DNA of 64,000 nucleotides from Flavobacterium cerinum (GTDB lineage Bacteria; Bacteroidota; Bacteroidia; Flavobacteriales; Flavobacteriaceae), in contig NZ_SBII01000004.1 in assembly GCF_004028155.1 (NCBI RefSeq), positions 239,131 through 303,130 of the forward strand, read 5' to 3'. Shown here piece after piece: positions 49,517 through 58,286 of this stretch. Numbering within the stretch: the first letter of the stretch is position 1; each line of letters opens with the position of its first letter. The notes beneath the pieces were generated by a model. That model did not search any database. It was not told the origin of the DNA and was given only the letters and a program-made list of their open reading frames with translations. The position numbers and the translations under genes are program-made.

Positions 49517-50977
49517 TTATTGTAAGTTTTTAATTAGATTGAGAGAACCTTCAGGTATTTCGTCAAGATACATTTCTGTACCAAAACGGCGCATACTTTT
49601 AGAGTCTTTTATATTGATGAATTGTTTCGATTCTTTAAACCTTCCAGCGCGTCCTGTTCCGGTAATTGCCGCAATAGCTTCTGCAAGAAGAGGTTCATTC
49701 ACTGTACCAATAACGCCAAGGTTAGCAATATCTTCTTTATGCTGGATATCCGGAGCTATACCCGAGCTGTATTCTCCAAAACCTGTTTTGTTTACTGTTC
49801 TTAATACAATAGGCTGCATGGCATATCTATGGCTGCCGTCACGTCCTTTCTTGGAAAAATCGGGAGAATCATATAAAGTAACCGATCCTACATTTTTACC
49901 AACAGTAGTGTCGCCAATAACCGTAACACCTATATAAGGTTTAAGACAGTTAATAACAAGTTCACTTGCAGATGCTGTGGATCCTGTAGCAAGAATATAC
50001 ACCCTGTTTAAGTTTAGGTGATTTATGGCTGTGCCGTTACTCAGTTGTGTAGAAAACAGGTTTAGTAATGATGCAGCATTATTTTCTTCATAATATTTTT
50101 GCAGCTTTGAGTTCCATTGTTGTTTCGCAAATACCTGCCCATTAAATTGTCCGGTTATCATACTGCCAAGATAGGCTGCAGTCCTCACAGACCCACCTGA
50201 GTTATAACGAAGATCAAGTACAAGTTCGTTTACTCCCTGAGATGCTAATTGTGCAAAAGCGTCATTAAGGTTAGTGTCATAATTACTGTAAAACCCATTG
50301 TACATAAGATAACCAATAACATGGCTGCCTTCATTGAAGACCTTTATATCATACACGGGGTTTTCGGCATATTCTTTTTTAATAAGCGCTACTTCCTGAC
50401 CATTTGGAGTGATTACACCATCATTATAATCAGCAAGATTAAGAGTGTATGAGTCGGTACCTAAAAGTCCCTGGTAGTTGCTGGCTGTAAGTGTTGTGCC
50501 ATTTATTGCATAAAAAATATCACCCCTTTTTATATTTTTTGTAGCTGCATCAGTACCCGGGAGTACATAGCGTACATAACCAAATATTGTGGTTTTAGAT
50601 TCATCGGCGTATACCAGGCCAAACTCGATACCATTGCTTGTAGAAACTCCTTGTAAAACATTTTCTAAAACACGGAAATCTGAAAATAGTACACTAAATC
50701 TGTCGGCATTGCTACCATCAGGGAATTTTCTGTATAGTAAACTTTCAAAAAGACTTTCGGGCGAAGCGTAGCTTTCCAGGAACGAGTTAAGATTTTGCTG
50801 TGTTGCAAAACGATCGTCGGCAAGGTTAGGTACATCTTGCTGCCATAAATAATAAAGGTTAAGTCCCTTCCATATAAAGTCGTTCACAGGAACTGCATTG
50901 TCATCCATGTCTTCACAGCTTTGGAAAGCAAGTGCGCCCAATACAAGGGATGCCAGAAGTATTTTTATCTTTTTCAT
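49517..50977 (-). CDS. S41-family (C-terminal processing) protease lipoprotein
   Basis: 486 residues. Lipoprotein signal ending LAFQSC (Cys about 21). N-terminal helical part, then a PDZ-like region about 150-215 (RYVLPGTDAATKNIKRGDIFYAINGTTLTASNY), then the S41 core with ELVLDLRYNSGGSVRTAAYLGSMI, the catalytic Ser in TGSTASASELV and Lys in GDTTVGKNVGS. Tail-specific or tricorn-type serine protease at the envelope; Bacteroidota have several, substrates unknown. Convergent with the B12 operon and divergent from the ECF sigma operon. Confidence 0.9.
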   Translation of the reverse strand: MKKIKILLASLVLGALAFQSCEDMDDNAVPVNDFIWKGLNLYYLWQQDVPNLADDRFATQQNLNSFLESYASPESLFESLLYRKFPDGSNADRFSVLFSDFRVLENVLQGVSTSNGIEFGLVYADESKTTIFGYVRYVLPGTDAATKNIKRGDIFYAINGTTLTASNYQGLLGTDSYTLNLADYNDGVITPNGQEVALIKKEYAENPVYDIKVFNEGSHVIGYLMYNGFYSNYDTNLNDAFAQLASQGVNELVLDLRYNSGGSVRTAAYLGSMITGQFNGQVFAKQQWNSKLQKYYEENNAASLLNLFSTQLSNGTAINHLNLNRVYILATGSTASASELVINCLKPYIGVTVIGDTTVGKNVGSVTLYDSPDFSKKGRDGSHRYAMQPIVLRTVNKTGFGEYSSGIAPDIQHKEDIANLGVIGTVNEPLLAEAIAAITGTGRAGRFKESKQFINIKDSKSMRRFGTEMYLDEIPEGSLNLIKNLQ

Positions 50978-51028
50978 TTAGAGGTTTAAATAATAATAGA
51001 ACGTAAATTTAATTATTTTTATATTCCT

Positions 51029-51054
51029 TGTAACAAAAATTACTACTATTCGTC
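51029..51054 (+). promoter_or_regulatory. Candidate ECF-sigma-dependent promoter
   Basis: TGTAAC at 51029-51034, a 16-base spacer, then CGTC at 51051-51054, matching the usual ECF -35 (GTAAC/GAAC) and -10 (CGTC) architecture, 39 bases before the sigma gene. Suggests autoregulation. Confidence 0.5.
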
Positions 51055-51092
51055 TTCCTTTTATAAACCAATAACAAACCCTAAGACCAGTT

Positions 51093-51608
51093 ATGAATCA
51101 ATCAGATTTCATAAAAGTCATTTCTCCTTTTAAAGACCGGGTATTCCGGTTGGCAAAACGGCTCCTTGTGAGTACCGAAGAGGCAGAAGATGCAACGCAG
51201 GAAGTTTTGGTCAAGCTGTGGAATAATAAGAATAAGCTTGAAGCTTATTCGAGTGTAGAAGCCCTGGCTATGACCATGACAAAAAATTACTGCCTGGACC
51301 AGTTAAAGTCCAAACGGGCGACAGAGATGCGTATAGTTCATTCGAATTATACCGACAGGCAGCCGGGACTGCAGCAGCAGACCGAAGACAGGGACAGCTG
51401 GCAATGGGTAGAAAAGATCATTGAAAAGCTGCCAGAACAACAAAAGTTAATCCTGCAGATGAGGGATATAGAACAATATGAATTTGAAGAGATCGCTAAA
51501 ATAATGGACATGAATGAGACTGCCGTAAGAGTGGCACTCTCCAGAGCAAGAAAAGCGTTACGGGAAGAACTTACAAAAACACACAGCTATGGAATTAAAA
51601 GCAATTGA
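51093..51608 (+). CDS. ECF RNA polymerase sigma factor
   Basis: 171 residues with sigma-2 (VFRLAKRLLVSTEEAEDATQEVLVKLWNNKNKLEAYSS, about 17-54) and sigma-4 (KLPEQQKLILQMRDIEQYEFEEIAKIMDMNETAVRVALSRARKALRE, about 113-159) regions; no sigma-3. Controls a regulon probably including its own operon. The next gene, a membrane protein with a cytoplasmic N-terminus, overlaps by 20 bases and is the likely anti-sigma factor. Confidence 0.93.
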   Translation: MNQSDFIKVISPFKDRVFRLAKRLLVSTEEAEDATQEVLVKLWNNKNKLEAYSSVEALAMTMTKNYCLDQLKSKRATEMRIVHSNYTDRQPGLQQQTEDRDSWQWVEKIIEKLPEQQKLILQMRDIEQYEFEEIAKIMDMNETAVRVALSRARKALREELTKTHSYGIKSN

Positions 51609-52029
51609 AAAACTACTGGATAGATATTTTGAAGCCGAGACTAGTACGGCCGAAGAGAAAGAACTGAGAACTTATTTTTCTTCACCTAATGTGGCGCCGC
51701 ATTTGGAGCATTACAAATCTTTGTTTGGATATATATCGCAGGCAGGATCACAACAGTTTGAAAAATCGATACCATTAAAAACCAAAAGGCATTATGCAGC
51801 ATGGATATCGATAGCAGCAAGTGTTGTGCTATTGTTCGGGATGTTTACATTTTTTAACACGCAGCAGCCTTCTCAGGAAGATTTAGGAACTTATGACGAT
51901 CCTGAAGTAGCTTTTAGGGAAACGCAGAAAGCACTTAATATGCTGTCTCAAAATGTAAATGTAGGCGTAGGTAGTATGCATTATATTGGAGAGTACGAAA
52001 AAACAAGAAAAACAATCTTTAAAAAATAA
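51589..52029 (+). CDS. Probable anti-sigma factor (single-pass membrane protein)
   Basis: 146 residues. N-terminal helical domain with IEKLLDRYFEAETSTAEEKELRTYFSS, the zinc-less anti-sigma-like opening common in Bacteroidota, one transmembrane helix at about 68-87 (AAWISIAASVVLLFGMFTFF) and a periplasmic tail of ~55 residues with NVGVGSMHYIGEYEKT. It starts 20 bases inside the sigma gene, so it is translationally coupled. No HxxxCxxC motif, so binding mode would be zinc-independent. Confidence 0.78.
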   Translation: MELKAIEKLLDRYFEAETSTAEEKELRTYFSSPNVAPHLEHYKSLFGYISQAGSQQFEKSIPLKTKRHYAAWISIAASVVLLFGMFTFFNTQQPSQEDLGTYDDPEVAFRETQKALNMLSQNVNVGVGSMHYIGEYEKTRKTIFKK

Positions 52030-52033
52030 AACA

Positions 52034-52525
52034 ATGAAAAAGTTTATAATCACCCTGGTATTGGCAATCGCGCCATTTGTTACCTTTGCGCAGAGCACTG
52101 CATTTAGTAAATTTGAAGATGTAGATGGTATAGAAAGCCTAACCATTAGTAAAGACATGTTTGATATGGTTAGCACTATGAAAGTATCTACTGATAGTGA
52201 AAAATCAAAGATGACTATGGATCTTATAAAAGGTATGGATTATCTTAAAGTATTTTCTACTTCACAAAGAAAGTACAGAAAAGAAATAAAAACTGCAGTA
52301 ACAGATTATTTAAAGTTAAACAGGTTAGAGCAGTTAATGAGCTTTACCAATGAAAAGGCTAAGATTAAAATCTATGTGAATAAAGGAGACGATGCATCCA
52401 TCATTAAAGAAGGTTTAGTGTTTATTGAAGATGAAGACGACAAAGGAGTAGTGCTTTTATCTTTTACAGGCAACATAAACCTTAAAGATGCAGAGAAACT
52501 AAAAGACCTTAAAGACTTTAGATAA
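52034..52525 (+). CDS. DUF4252 exported protein (1)
   Basis: 163 residues from MKKFIITLVLAIAPFVTFAQ at 52034; an upstream in-frame ATG at 51986 lies in the previous gene and is rejected. Signal peptide cleaved after FAQ. DUF4252 core: TAFSKFEDVDGIESLTISKDMFDMVSTM and a helical middle, ending in ALSFTGNINLKDAEKL-like LLSFTGNINL. Periplasmic or surface; function unknown. First of three paralogues controlled by the ECF operon. Confidence 0.85.
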   Translation: MKKFIITLVLAIAPFVTFAQSTAFSKFEDVDGIESLTISKDMFDMVSTMKVSTDSEKSKMTMDLIKGMDYLKVFSTSQRKYRKEIKTAVTDYLKLNRLEQLMSFTNEKAKIKIYVNKGDDASIIKEGLVFIEDEDDKGVVLLSFTGNINLKDAEKLKDLKDFR

Positions 52526-52568
52526 ACAAAACACACCAAAAACAAAATATTTTTAAAACAGAACAAAA

Positions 52569-53096
52569 ATGAAAAAGTTTATAATAACCCTGATGTTAGC
52601 CATTTTACCCTCATTGTTTTTTGCCCAGACAACAGCGTTTGATAAGTTTGAAAAAGATGGTGTAGATGCTGTTATCGTTAATAAGAAGATGTTTGAACTA
52701 ATGGGTAATGTAAAAATGGACCCTAAAGATAAAAATGCCCAGCAATACCTTAACCTTATTAAAAAGCTGGATAATCTTAAAGTGTTTACCACAACAAGCA
52801 GTAAAATTGTTGGAGAGATGAAAGGCACTGTCGAAGCCTATTTAAAAAAATATCCGTTAGAAGAACTTATGCGTATTAATGAAGATGGAAAAACGATTAA
52901 GATATATGTAAAATCCGGGGCTACATCTTCGCAAGTAAAAGAGCTGCTAATGTTTATAGAGGGTGGCGGACCCAAATCAAGTACTGTATTAATGTCGCTT
53001 ACCGGAAACTTTGACCTTAGTGAAATATCATTCCTTACCGATTATATGAAAATTCCGGGTGGGATAGAACTTAAAAGAGCAGCTAAAAAATCGTAA
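52569..53096 (+). CDS. DUF4252 exported protein (2)
   Basis: 175 residues; signal peptide MKKFIITLMLAILPSLFFAQ nearly identical to that of paralogue 1, showing recent duplication. Core TAFDKFEKDGVDAVIVNKKMFELMGNV; C-terminal STVLMSLTGNFDLSEISFLTDY. No lipobox. Forty-three bases after paralogue 1 and two before paralogue 3, so one transcript. Function of DUF4252 is unknown; association with ECF sigma/anti-sigma pairs is recurrent in flavobacteria as far as I recall. Confidence 0.85.
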   Translation: MKKFIITLMLAILPSLFFAQTTAFDKFEKDGVDAVIVNKKMFELMGNVKMDPKDKNAQQYLNLIKKLDNLKVFTTTSSKIVGEMKGTVEAYLKKYPLEELMRINEDGKTIKIYVKSGATSSQVKELLMFIEGGGPKSSTVLMSLTGNFDLSEISFLTDYMKIPGGIELKRAAKKS

Positions 53097-53098
53097 TT

Positions 53099-53638
53099 AT
53101 GAAACGTAATCTATATTTATTAGGACTTGTAATGCTGTTATTTGTCTCTTGCGACCAGAAACCTACACTGCAAAAGTATTTTGTAGAGAAAGGAAATGCG
53201 AAAGACTTTATGACAGTAGATATTGCACCAAGCTTTATTAAAACCGATGGGCTTAAATTATCTGCAGATGAGCAGGCGGCACTTAAATCGCTGCATAAAC
53301 TAAATGTCCTTGTTTTTCAGAGAAACAAAACAAATGAAAAAGAATATGATACTGAAAAAACAGCCGTTAAAGCGCTTTTGAAATCAGATAAATATGATGA
53401 ACTGATGAAAGTGAATAGCGGAGACGGAGGTTTGTCTGTAAATACTAAAGGAGAAGGAGAGCATATTGAAGAGTGCGTATTGTTCTTACACGGAAAAGAG
53501 AATGGTTTTGGAGTGATAAGAGTAATGGGCGAAAATATGACACCTAATAATGTAATGACGATAGTGGGGTTGTTGCAAAAAGCAAATTTAGATATATCTC
53601 AGCTTAAACCCCTACAGGATATGTTGAAAGAGAAATAA
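53099..53638 (+). CDS. DUF4252 lipoprotein (3)
   Basis: 179 residues; lipoprotein signal MKRNLYLLGLVMLLFVSC (Cys 18). More divergent than the first two: KYFVEKGNAKDFMTVDIAPSFIKTDGLKLSADEQAALKSLHKLNVLVFQRN, then GFGVIRVMGENMTPNNVMTIVGLLQKANLDISQLKPLQDML. It is the only one of the three that is lipid-anchored. Ends the ECF operon with a strong terminator. Confidence 0.85.
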   Translation: MKRNLYLLGLVMLLFVSCDQKPTLQKYFVEKGNAKDFMTVDIAPSFIKTDGLKLSADEQAALKSLHKLNVLVFQRNKTNEKEYDTEKTAVKALLKSDKYDELMKVNSGDGGLSVNTKGEGEHIEECVLFLHGKENGFGVIRVMGENMTPNNVMTIVGLLQKANLDISQLKPLQDMLKEK

Positions 53639-53661
53639 AATATAATTCGTTAAAAATGAAC

Positions 53662-53692
53662 ATCCCTGAAGAATAGTCTTCGGGGATTTTTT
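53662..53692 (+). terminator. Terminator of the ECF/DUF4252 operon
   Basis: ATCCCTGAAGA pairs with TCTTCGGGGAT (one T-G pair), followed by TTTTTTG. Confidence 0.85.
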
Positions 53693-53944
53693 GTTTTTAT
53701 TAGATAGGGGAATTAAGTATTTGCATTAATTTATTTCGGTTTACTGTTTTCTTGTTCTTTTCCTTTTTTGGCTGTAGACTTTCTAGTAATTATCTTAAAT
53801 AATAGTGTTTACTGCTTTGGAGGTGAATTATTAAAAAGCCTATAATAACCCGTAAAAAGTTACGAAATCGTATATATAACGTTTAGTTTTAGAGTTTTGT
53901 GCTAACTTGCTCATAACTAAAGTTTTTTTTATCAAAAAAATGTG
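53693..53944. other. Intergenic region upstream of typA
   Basis: AT-rich; no ORF or hairpin of note beyond the preceding terminator and the typA promoter. Confidence 0.4.
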
Positions 53945-53952
53945 TACCTTTG
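53945..53952 (+). promoter_or_regulatory. typA promoter -7 element
   Basis: TACCTTTG fits TAnnTTTG; transcript start would be near 53957, 15 bases before the ATG at 53972. Confidence 0.65.
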
Positions 53953-53971
53953 CACCTTCAAAAAAATACAG

Positions 53972-55768
53972 ATGGCATCCATAAGAAACATTGCGATTAT
54001 TGCTCACGTTGACCACGGTAAGACTACACTGGTTGACAAAATCATGTACCATTGCCAATTATTTCGTGAAAACGAAAATACAGGTGATCTGATCCTTGAC
54101 AATAATGACCTGGAGCGTGAAAGAGGTATTACTATTACTTCTAAGAACGTTTCGGTAACTTATAAAGGAACTAAAATCAATATTATTGATACCCCAGGTC
54201 ACGCCGATTTTGGTGGTGAAGTAGAACGTGTACTTAACATGGCCGATGGTGTTTGCCTTTTGGTTGATGCTTTTGAAGGCCCTATGCCTCAAACGCGTTT
54301 TGTACTACAAAAAGCTATCGACCTTGGTCTTAAGCCTTGTGTGGTAATCAATAAAGTAGATAAAGAAAACTGTACTCCAGAGGAAGTTCACGAAAAAGTG
54401 TTCGACCTTATGTTTGAACTAGGAGCTAAAGAATGGCAGCTGGATTTCCCAACTGTTTACGGTTCTGCAAAAAACAACTGGATGAGTGATGACTTTAGAG
54501 TTATTACTGATAATATTGAGCCACTTCTTGACATGGTACTTGCGCACGTTCCTGCTCCTAAAGTATCTGAAGGTACACCTCAAATGCTTATCACATCATT
54601 AGACTTCTCAGCATTTACCGGACGTATCGCTATCGGTCGTTTAGAAAGAGGCGTTTTAAGAGAAGGTATGCCAATTTCTCTTGTAAAAAGAGACGGTACA
54701 GTTATAAAATCAAGAATTAAAGAATTACATACTTTTGAAGGTCTTGGCCGTAAAAAAGTACAGGAAGTAATTGCCGGAGATATTTGCGCGATTATTGGTG
54801 TAGAAGGTTTTGAAATTGGTGATACTATCGCTGATTTTGAAAATCCGGAAGCATTACAAACAATTGCTATCGATGAACCAACAATGAGTATGTTGTTCAC
54901 GATCAATGATTCACCATTCTTTGGTAAAGAAGGTAAATTTGTAACATCGCGTCACATCAGAGACCGTTTAACAAAAGAATTAGAGAAAAACTTAGCGATG
55001 AAGTTAGGTGAAACTGATTCTGCTGATAAATTCATGGTTTTCGGTCGTGGTGTATTACACTTATCGGTTCTTATCGAAACAATGAGAAGAGAAGGATACG
55101 AATTACAAATTGGTCAGCCACAGGTTATCATCAAAGAAATTGATGGTAAAAAATGTGAGCCAATTGAAGAATTAACAATCGATTTACCGGAAAACCTTTC
55201 AGGTCGTGCTGTTGAATTTGTTTCTATCCGTAAGGGAGAAATGCTTTCAATGGAAGCTAAAGGTGAGCGTATGATCGTGAAATTTAATATTCCTTCACGT
55301 GGTATCATCGGTTTAAGAAACCAATTGCTTACAGCTACTGCAGGTGAAGCAATCATGTCACACCGTTACATAGGTTACGAACCATACAAAGGAGAAATTC
55401 CTGGACGTAACAACGGATCATTGATCTCTATGGAAAATGGTAAAGCTATTCCATATTCAATCGATAAATTACAGGATCGTGGTAAATTCTTCATTAGTGC
55501 TAATGACGAAATTTATGAAGGTCAGGTTATTGGTGAAAACAGCCGTAGTGATGATATGACTGTGAACGTAACTAAAATGAAAAAACAATCTAACGTACGT
55601 TCTTCAGGAAATGATGAAAAAGCAAGGATTATACCTCCTATGATTTTTACATTAGAAGAAGCATTAGAGTACATTCAGAAAGACGAGTATGTAGAGGTAA
55701 CGCCTAAGAGCTTACGTGTACGTAAAATCTACCTGACTGAAACAGACAGAAAACGTTTTAAATTCTAA
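53972..55768 (+). CDS. typA: Ribosome-associated GTPase TypA/BipA
   Basis: 598 residues from MASIRNIAIIAHVDHGKTT; a GTG at 53942 lies in the promoter and is rejected. G1 AHVDHGKT (11-18), G2 RERGITI, G3 DTPGH, G4 NKVD, followed by EF-G-like domains II, III and V and the BipA-specific C-terminal domain (MTVNVTKMKKQSNVRSSGNDEKARIIPP). Acts on the ribosome during 50S assembly and stress or cold adaptation. Full length, monocistronic. Confidence 0.97.
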   Translation: MASIRNIAIIAHVDHGKTTLVDKIMYHCQLFRENENTGDLILDNNDLERERGITITSKNVSVTYKGTKINIIDTPGHADFGGEVERVLNMADGVCLLVDAFEGPMPQTRFVLQKAIDLGLKPCVVINKVDKENCTPEEVHEKVFDLMFELGAKEWQLDFPTVYGSAKNNWMSDDFRVITDNIEPLLDMVLAHVPAPKVSEGTPQMLITSLDFSAFTGRIAIGRLERGVLREGMPISLVKRDGTVIKSRIKELHTFEGLGRKKVQEVIAGDICAIIGVEGFEIGDTIADFENPEALQTIAIDEPTMSMLFTINDSPFFGKEGKFVTSRHIRDRLTKELEKNLAMKLGETDSADKFMVFGRGVLHLSVLIETMRREGYELQIGQPQVIIKEIDGKKCEPIEELTIDLPENLSGRAVEFVSIRKGEMLSMEAKGERMIVKFNIPSRGIIGLRNQLLTATAGEAIMSHRYIGYEPYKGEIPGRNNGSLISMENGKAIPYSIDKLQDRGKFFISANDEIYEGQVIGENSRSDDMTVNVTKMKKQSNVRSSGNDEKARIIPPMIFTLEEALEYIQKDEYVEVTPKSLRVRKIYLTETDRKRFKF

Positions 55769-55790
55769 TTAGAATTTAGTACTATACTAT

Positions 55791-55821
55791 AAAAAGTCCC
55801 GCCAATGGCGGGACTTTTTTT
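55791..55821 (+). terminator. typA terminator
   Basis: AAAAAGTCCCGCC-AAT-GGCGGGACTTTTTTT, perfect 13-bp stem. Confidence 0.9.
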
Positions 55822-56046
55822 GTTGTATGACAATTCTTATATGTGAAGCTTGCGGATTTTTTTAATTTGTATGTAAAATATCACAAAAAAAATATCCAGT
55901 GTTTGCTGGGGTTTTAAGGCTGTTGGCTAAAATGTGCGGAAAACCCGTAATTAAGTTATATAATAAATATTTATTATTGCGTTGATAACAAGAAAGTTGC
56001 TTTGTGTTATTTGCTTGTTTATTAACCAATAACTATATATTAACGT

Positions 56047-57621
56047 ATGAAAAAACACCTTAAAAAGTTACGGCCTTTGCTGCTGCTTACTACTTTGTTC
56101 CTGCTCACAAACTGCCAGGAAGAACTCGAGGAGAGCAAACCTGCAGTACAGCAAAAAAACGGATCGAAATACACTATCCTTACGGGGGAGGCGGCACGAG
56201 CCAAAAAAGCAGAACTGCTTATTAAACTGAATAATGATGGAGGCAGAGGACTCTCTAAGCTCCAGAATGTATTAAAAGGAGGAAGTACAGATCCTGCCTT
56301 TCGCCAATTGATGGATATAAAAGAATATATCGATGATAGCGAAATATTTAAAGTTGAACAGGCTAATGGTAATATAAATTATACCTATAGGGTAAACATG
56401 CCTGATGTTGGTGATAACAAATTTTACAACCTGGTAGTTAAAACTGCCGGTGCAGCCAGCAAAACCGTGCTGCTAACCTATAATTTAAGTAAGGAATTTG
56501 CCGAAGAATATCAAAATAGCAGTGATATTTTACATTTTTCCGGAGAAATCGAATTTGATGTTGTGGCGATGAGTGATGATTTTCCTTGTGAGGATGAACC
56601 AAATAAACCGACACCCGTAAGTGGTGGAGGCATTGGTGCCGTTGGTGGTGGAGGCGGGGGCGGAAATGGAGGCGGCGGGAGCGGTGATGGGATTGACGGA
56701 CCTATTAATCCAGGTAATTCGGGCGTTCCTTATAATCAGCTTTTAGTAAATATTAAAATGATGGCGTTGAAATTTATGACAGTTAAATCATCTTCTATTG
56801 AAGTTGGGCCAATAGAGGGTGGAATTGACGGAGGAGGAACTATACCGGGAACTTTCCCGGGAGTGTTTGATCGCTACATAATAAAAACCCCGAGTGTAAA
56901 TGGCGAAACTGACCCATGTGGGGATGGCGAGGATATAGGGGTGTTGGCTCAGCAGAAAATCCATGAAGATAACTGTGATGAGCTTAAAAAATTTGCTCAG
57001 AATGCAAAAAATTTAGCATCTTTAAATAATTTAAAAACTACTGCTGATAACAAAAAAGAAAATGGTTATAGTTATAGTGATAATAAAGATCCGGAAGTGC
57101 TAAAAAGCGACCCTAGGTCAGAATTTCTAGTTCTTGTGCCTTCTGGAGGATTAATTTATGGTGCATCACATGATCATCCCAATCCTCTAACGACAGAATT
57201 TATGCCAATGTTTTCGGTGTCAGATATTTATATGTTAGCTGTTATGGCTATCAGGTATCAGGGAGGATTTAAAAATTATAGTAAATTTATCTTTACATTA
57301 ACGGTTCAGACAGGACCTTCAAGTACAGAAACTTTTGCATTAAAAATTGATAATTGGCAGGCATTTAGTTTTTTTGCAAACAATTATTATGCAATGACTA
57401 ATGAACAAAAAAAATCATTAGGTGATGAGTTACAGACATCGTATTCAACACTTGGTAAATATGATGGTACAAATAGTTATCTAAAATTATTGTTTAAATT
57501 TATGGAGAAGCAGAATATAAATGGTGTAAGCATTTATAAAGCAGAGCAGAATCTATCTAATTGGACAAAAATGTCTTTTGATAAAATAAATAAAGTAATT
57601 AAAGAAATTCCCTGTAAATAA
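56047..57621 (+). CDS. Toxin-like surface lipoprotein with Gly-rich hinge and JAB-like C-terminal motif
   Basis: 524 residues. Lipoprotein signal (LLTTLFLLTNC, Cys about 20). N-terminal beta domain about 40-180 (YIDDSEIFKVEQANGNINYTYRVNMPDVGDNKFYNLVVK). Glycine hinge about 195-225 (GGGIGAVGGGGGGGNGGG). C-terminal domain from about 300 with GGLIYGASHDHPNPLTTEF...MFSVSDIYMLAVMA, where HxH followed by SxxD recalls JAB/Mov34 metalloproteases but with 12 instead of 7 intervening residues. Followed after 7 bases by four exported DUF6705 proteins. Same design as the lipoprotein at 19970-21657. A polymorphic effector role is inference. Confidence 0.7.
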   Translation: MKKHLKKLRPLLLLTTLFLLTNCQEELEESKPAVQQKNGSKYTILTGEAARAKKAELLIKLNNDGGRGLSKLQNVLKGGSTDPAFRQLMDIKEYIDDSEIFKVEQANGNINYTYRVNMPDVGDNKFYNLVVKTAGAASKTVLLTYNLSKEFAEEYQNSSDILHFSGEIEFDVVAMSDDFPCEDEPNKPTPVSGGGIGAVGGGGGGGNGGGGSGDGIDGPINPGNSGVPYNQLLVNIKMMALKFMTVKSSSIEVGPIEGGIDGGGTIPGTFPGVFDRYIIKTPSVNGETDPCGDGEDIGVLAQQKIHEDNCDELKKFAQNAKNLASLNNLKTTADNKKENGYSYSDNKDPEVLKSDPRSEFLVLVPSGGLIYGASHDHPNPLTTEFMPMFSVSDIYMLAVMAIRYQGGFKNYSKFIFTLTVQTGPSSTETFALKIDNWQAFSFFANNYYAMTNEQKKSLGDELQTSYSTLGKYDGTNSYLKLLFKFMEKQNINGVSIYKAEQNLSNWTKMSFDKINKVIKEIPCK

Positions 57622-57628
57622 AAAGGCT

Positions 57629-58246
57629 ATGAAAAAAATAAATTTTATAATACTAATTTTATTCACAATGCTTTGTAAAGCTCAAAGTCCAGTAAAATCT
57701 TTATATGATGATAGGGATATAAATGGTGCTTATTATAAAGATATCTATAACGATTTTGATAAATTTATTGGTACCTGGAAATATACTAATGGTTCAACAT
57801 CTTTAACAATCACCCTACAAAAAAAAGTACAATACCATAAATTTTTTAGTAATGGAGATGATTATTATTTAGATGTAATGGTGGGGGAGTATAAGTATAT
57901 TGAAAATGGAGTAGAAAAAATTAATACGCTTCCTTTTCTTTTTCAAAATTTCGATGATCCTTACAAATATAATATTGCAGGATCTCTTATTGCCCGTCCA
58001 AATTCTATATATTGTTTAGGTTGTGGTCCTAATGATAGAAAATTGGTATTACAATTTAGTGACCCAACTAGGGAAATTGAAGGTTATGAACCCCAGATGA
58101 TGTTTCAGCGTGCGGATAGTGGAGGAGTACAGAAGTTAAAATTAATATTTAGGACTATCTCCGGTATGATCGTTGAAGAAGGGGTAGAGCCTCCTTATAG
58201 TGAATATACAGTACCTTTTGGAGAATATCTTTTAGTGAAGCAATAA
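57629..58246 (+). CDS. DUF6705-family exported protein, copy A1
   Basis: 205 residues. Signal peptide MKKINFIILILFTMLCKAQ. The family core is FDKFIGTWKYTNGSTSLTITLQKKVQYH and VGEYKYIENGVEKINTL, a lipocalin-like GTWKY opening, ending EPPYSEYTVPFGEYLLVKQ. I associate DUF6705 with tandem arrays in flavobacteria; no activity is known. Seven bases after the toxin-like lipoprotein gene, so cotranscribed. 197 bases (57731-57927) are identical to copy A2. Confidence 0.82.
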   Translation: MKKINFIILILFTMLCKAQSPVKSLYDDRDINGAYYKDIYNDFDKFIGTWKYTNGSTSLTITLQKKVQYHKFFSNGDDYYLDVMVGEYKYIENGVEKINTLPFLFQNFDDPYKYNIAGSLIARPNSIYCLGCGPNDRKLVLQFSDPTREIEGYEPQMMFQRADSGGVQKLKLIFRTISGMIVEEGVEPPYSEYTVPFGEYLLVKQ

Positions 58247-58255
58247 ATAATAAAT

Positions 58256-58275
58256 GGCTGCTTTAACAGGCAGCC
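58256..58275 (+). repeat. Intergenic hairpin, copy 1
   Basis: GGCTGC-TTTAACAG-GCAGCC followed by TTGTTTT, 9 bases after the A1 stop and 11 before the B1 start. A weak terminator or processing/attenuation hairpin repeated after each paralogue. Confidence 0.7.
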
Positions 58276-58286
58276 TTGTTTTCATT

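Noticed and set aside
53942..53971. GTG start for typA
   Set aside because: Overlaps the promoter -7 element; MASIRNIAIIAHVDHGKTT at 53972 is the family start.
58254..58286. ATG starts at 58254 and 58874 for the B1 and A2 proteins
   Set aside because: They translate the intergenic hairpin and would place ~11 polar residues before the signal peptide; the downstream ATGs are used.
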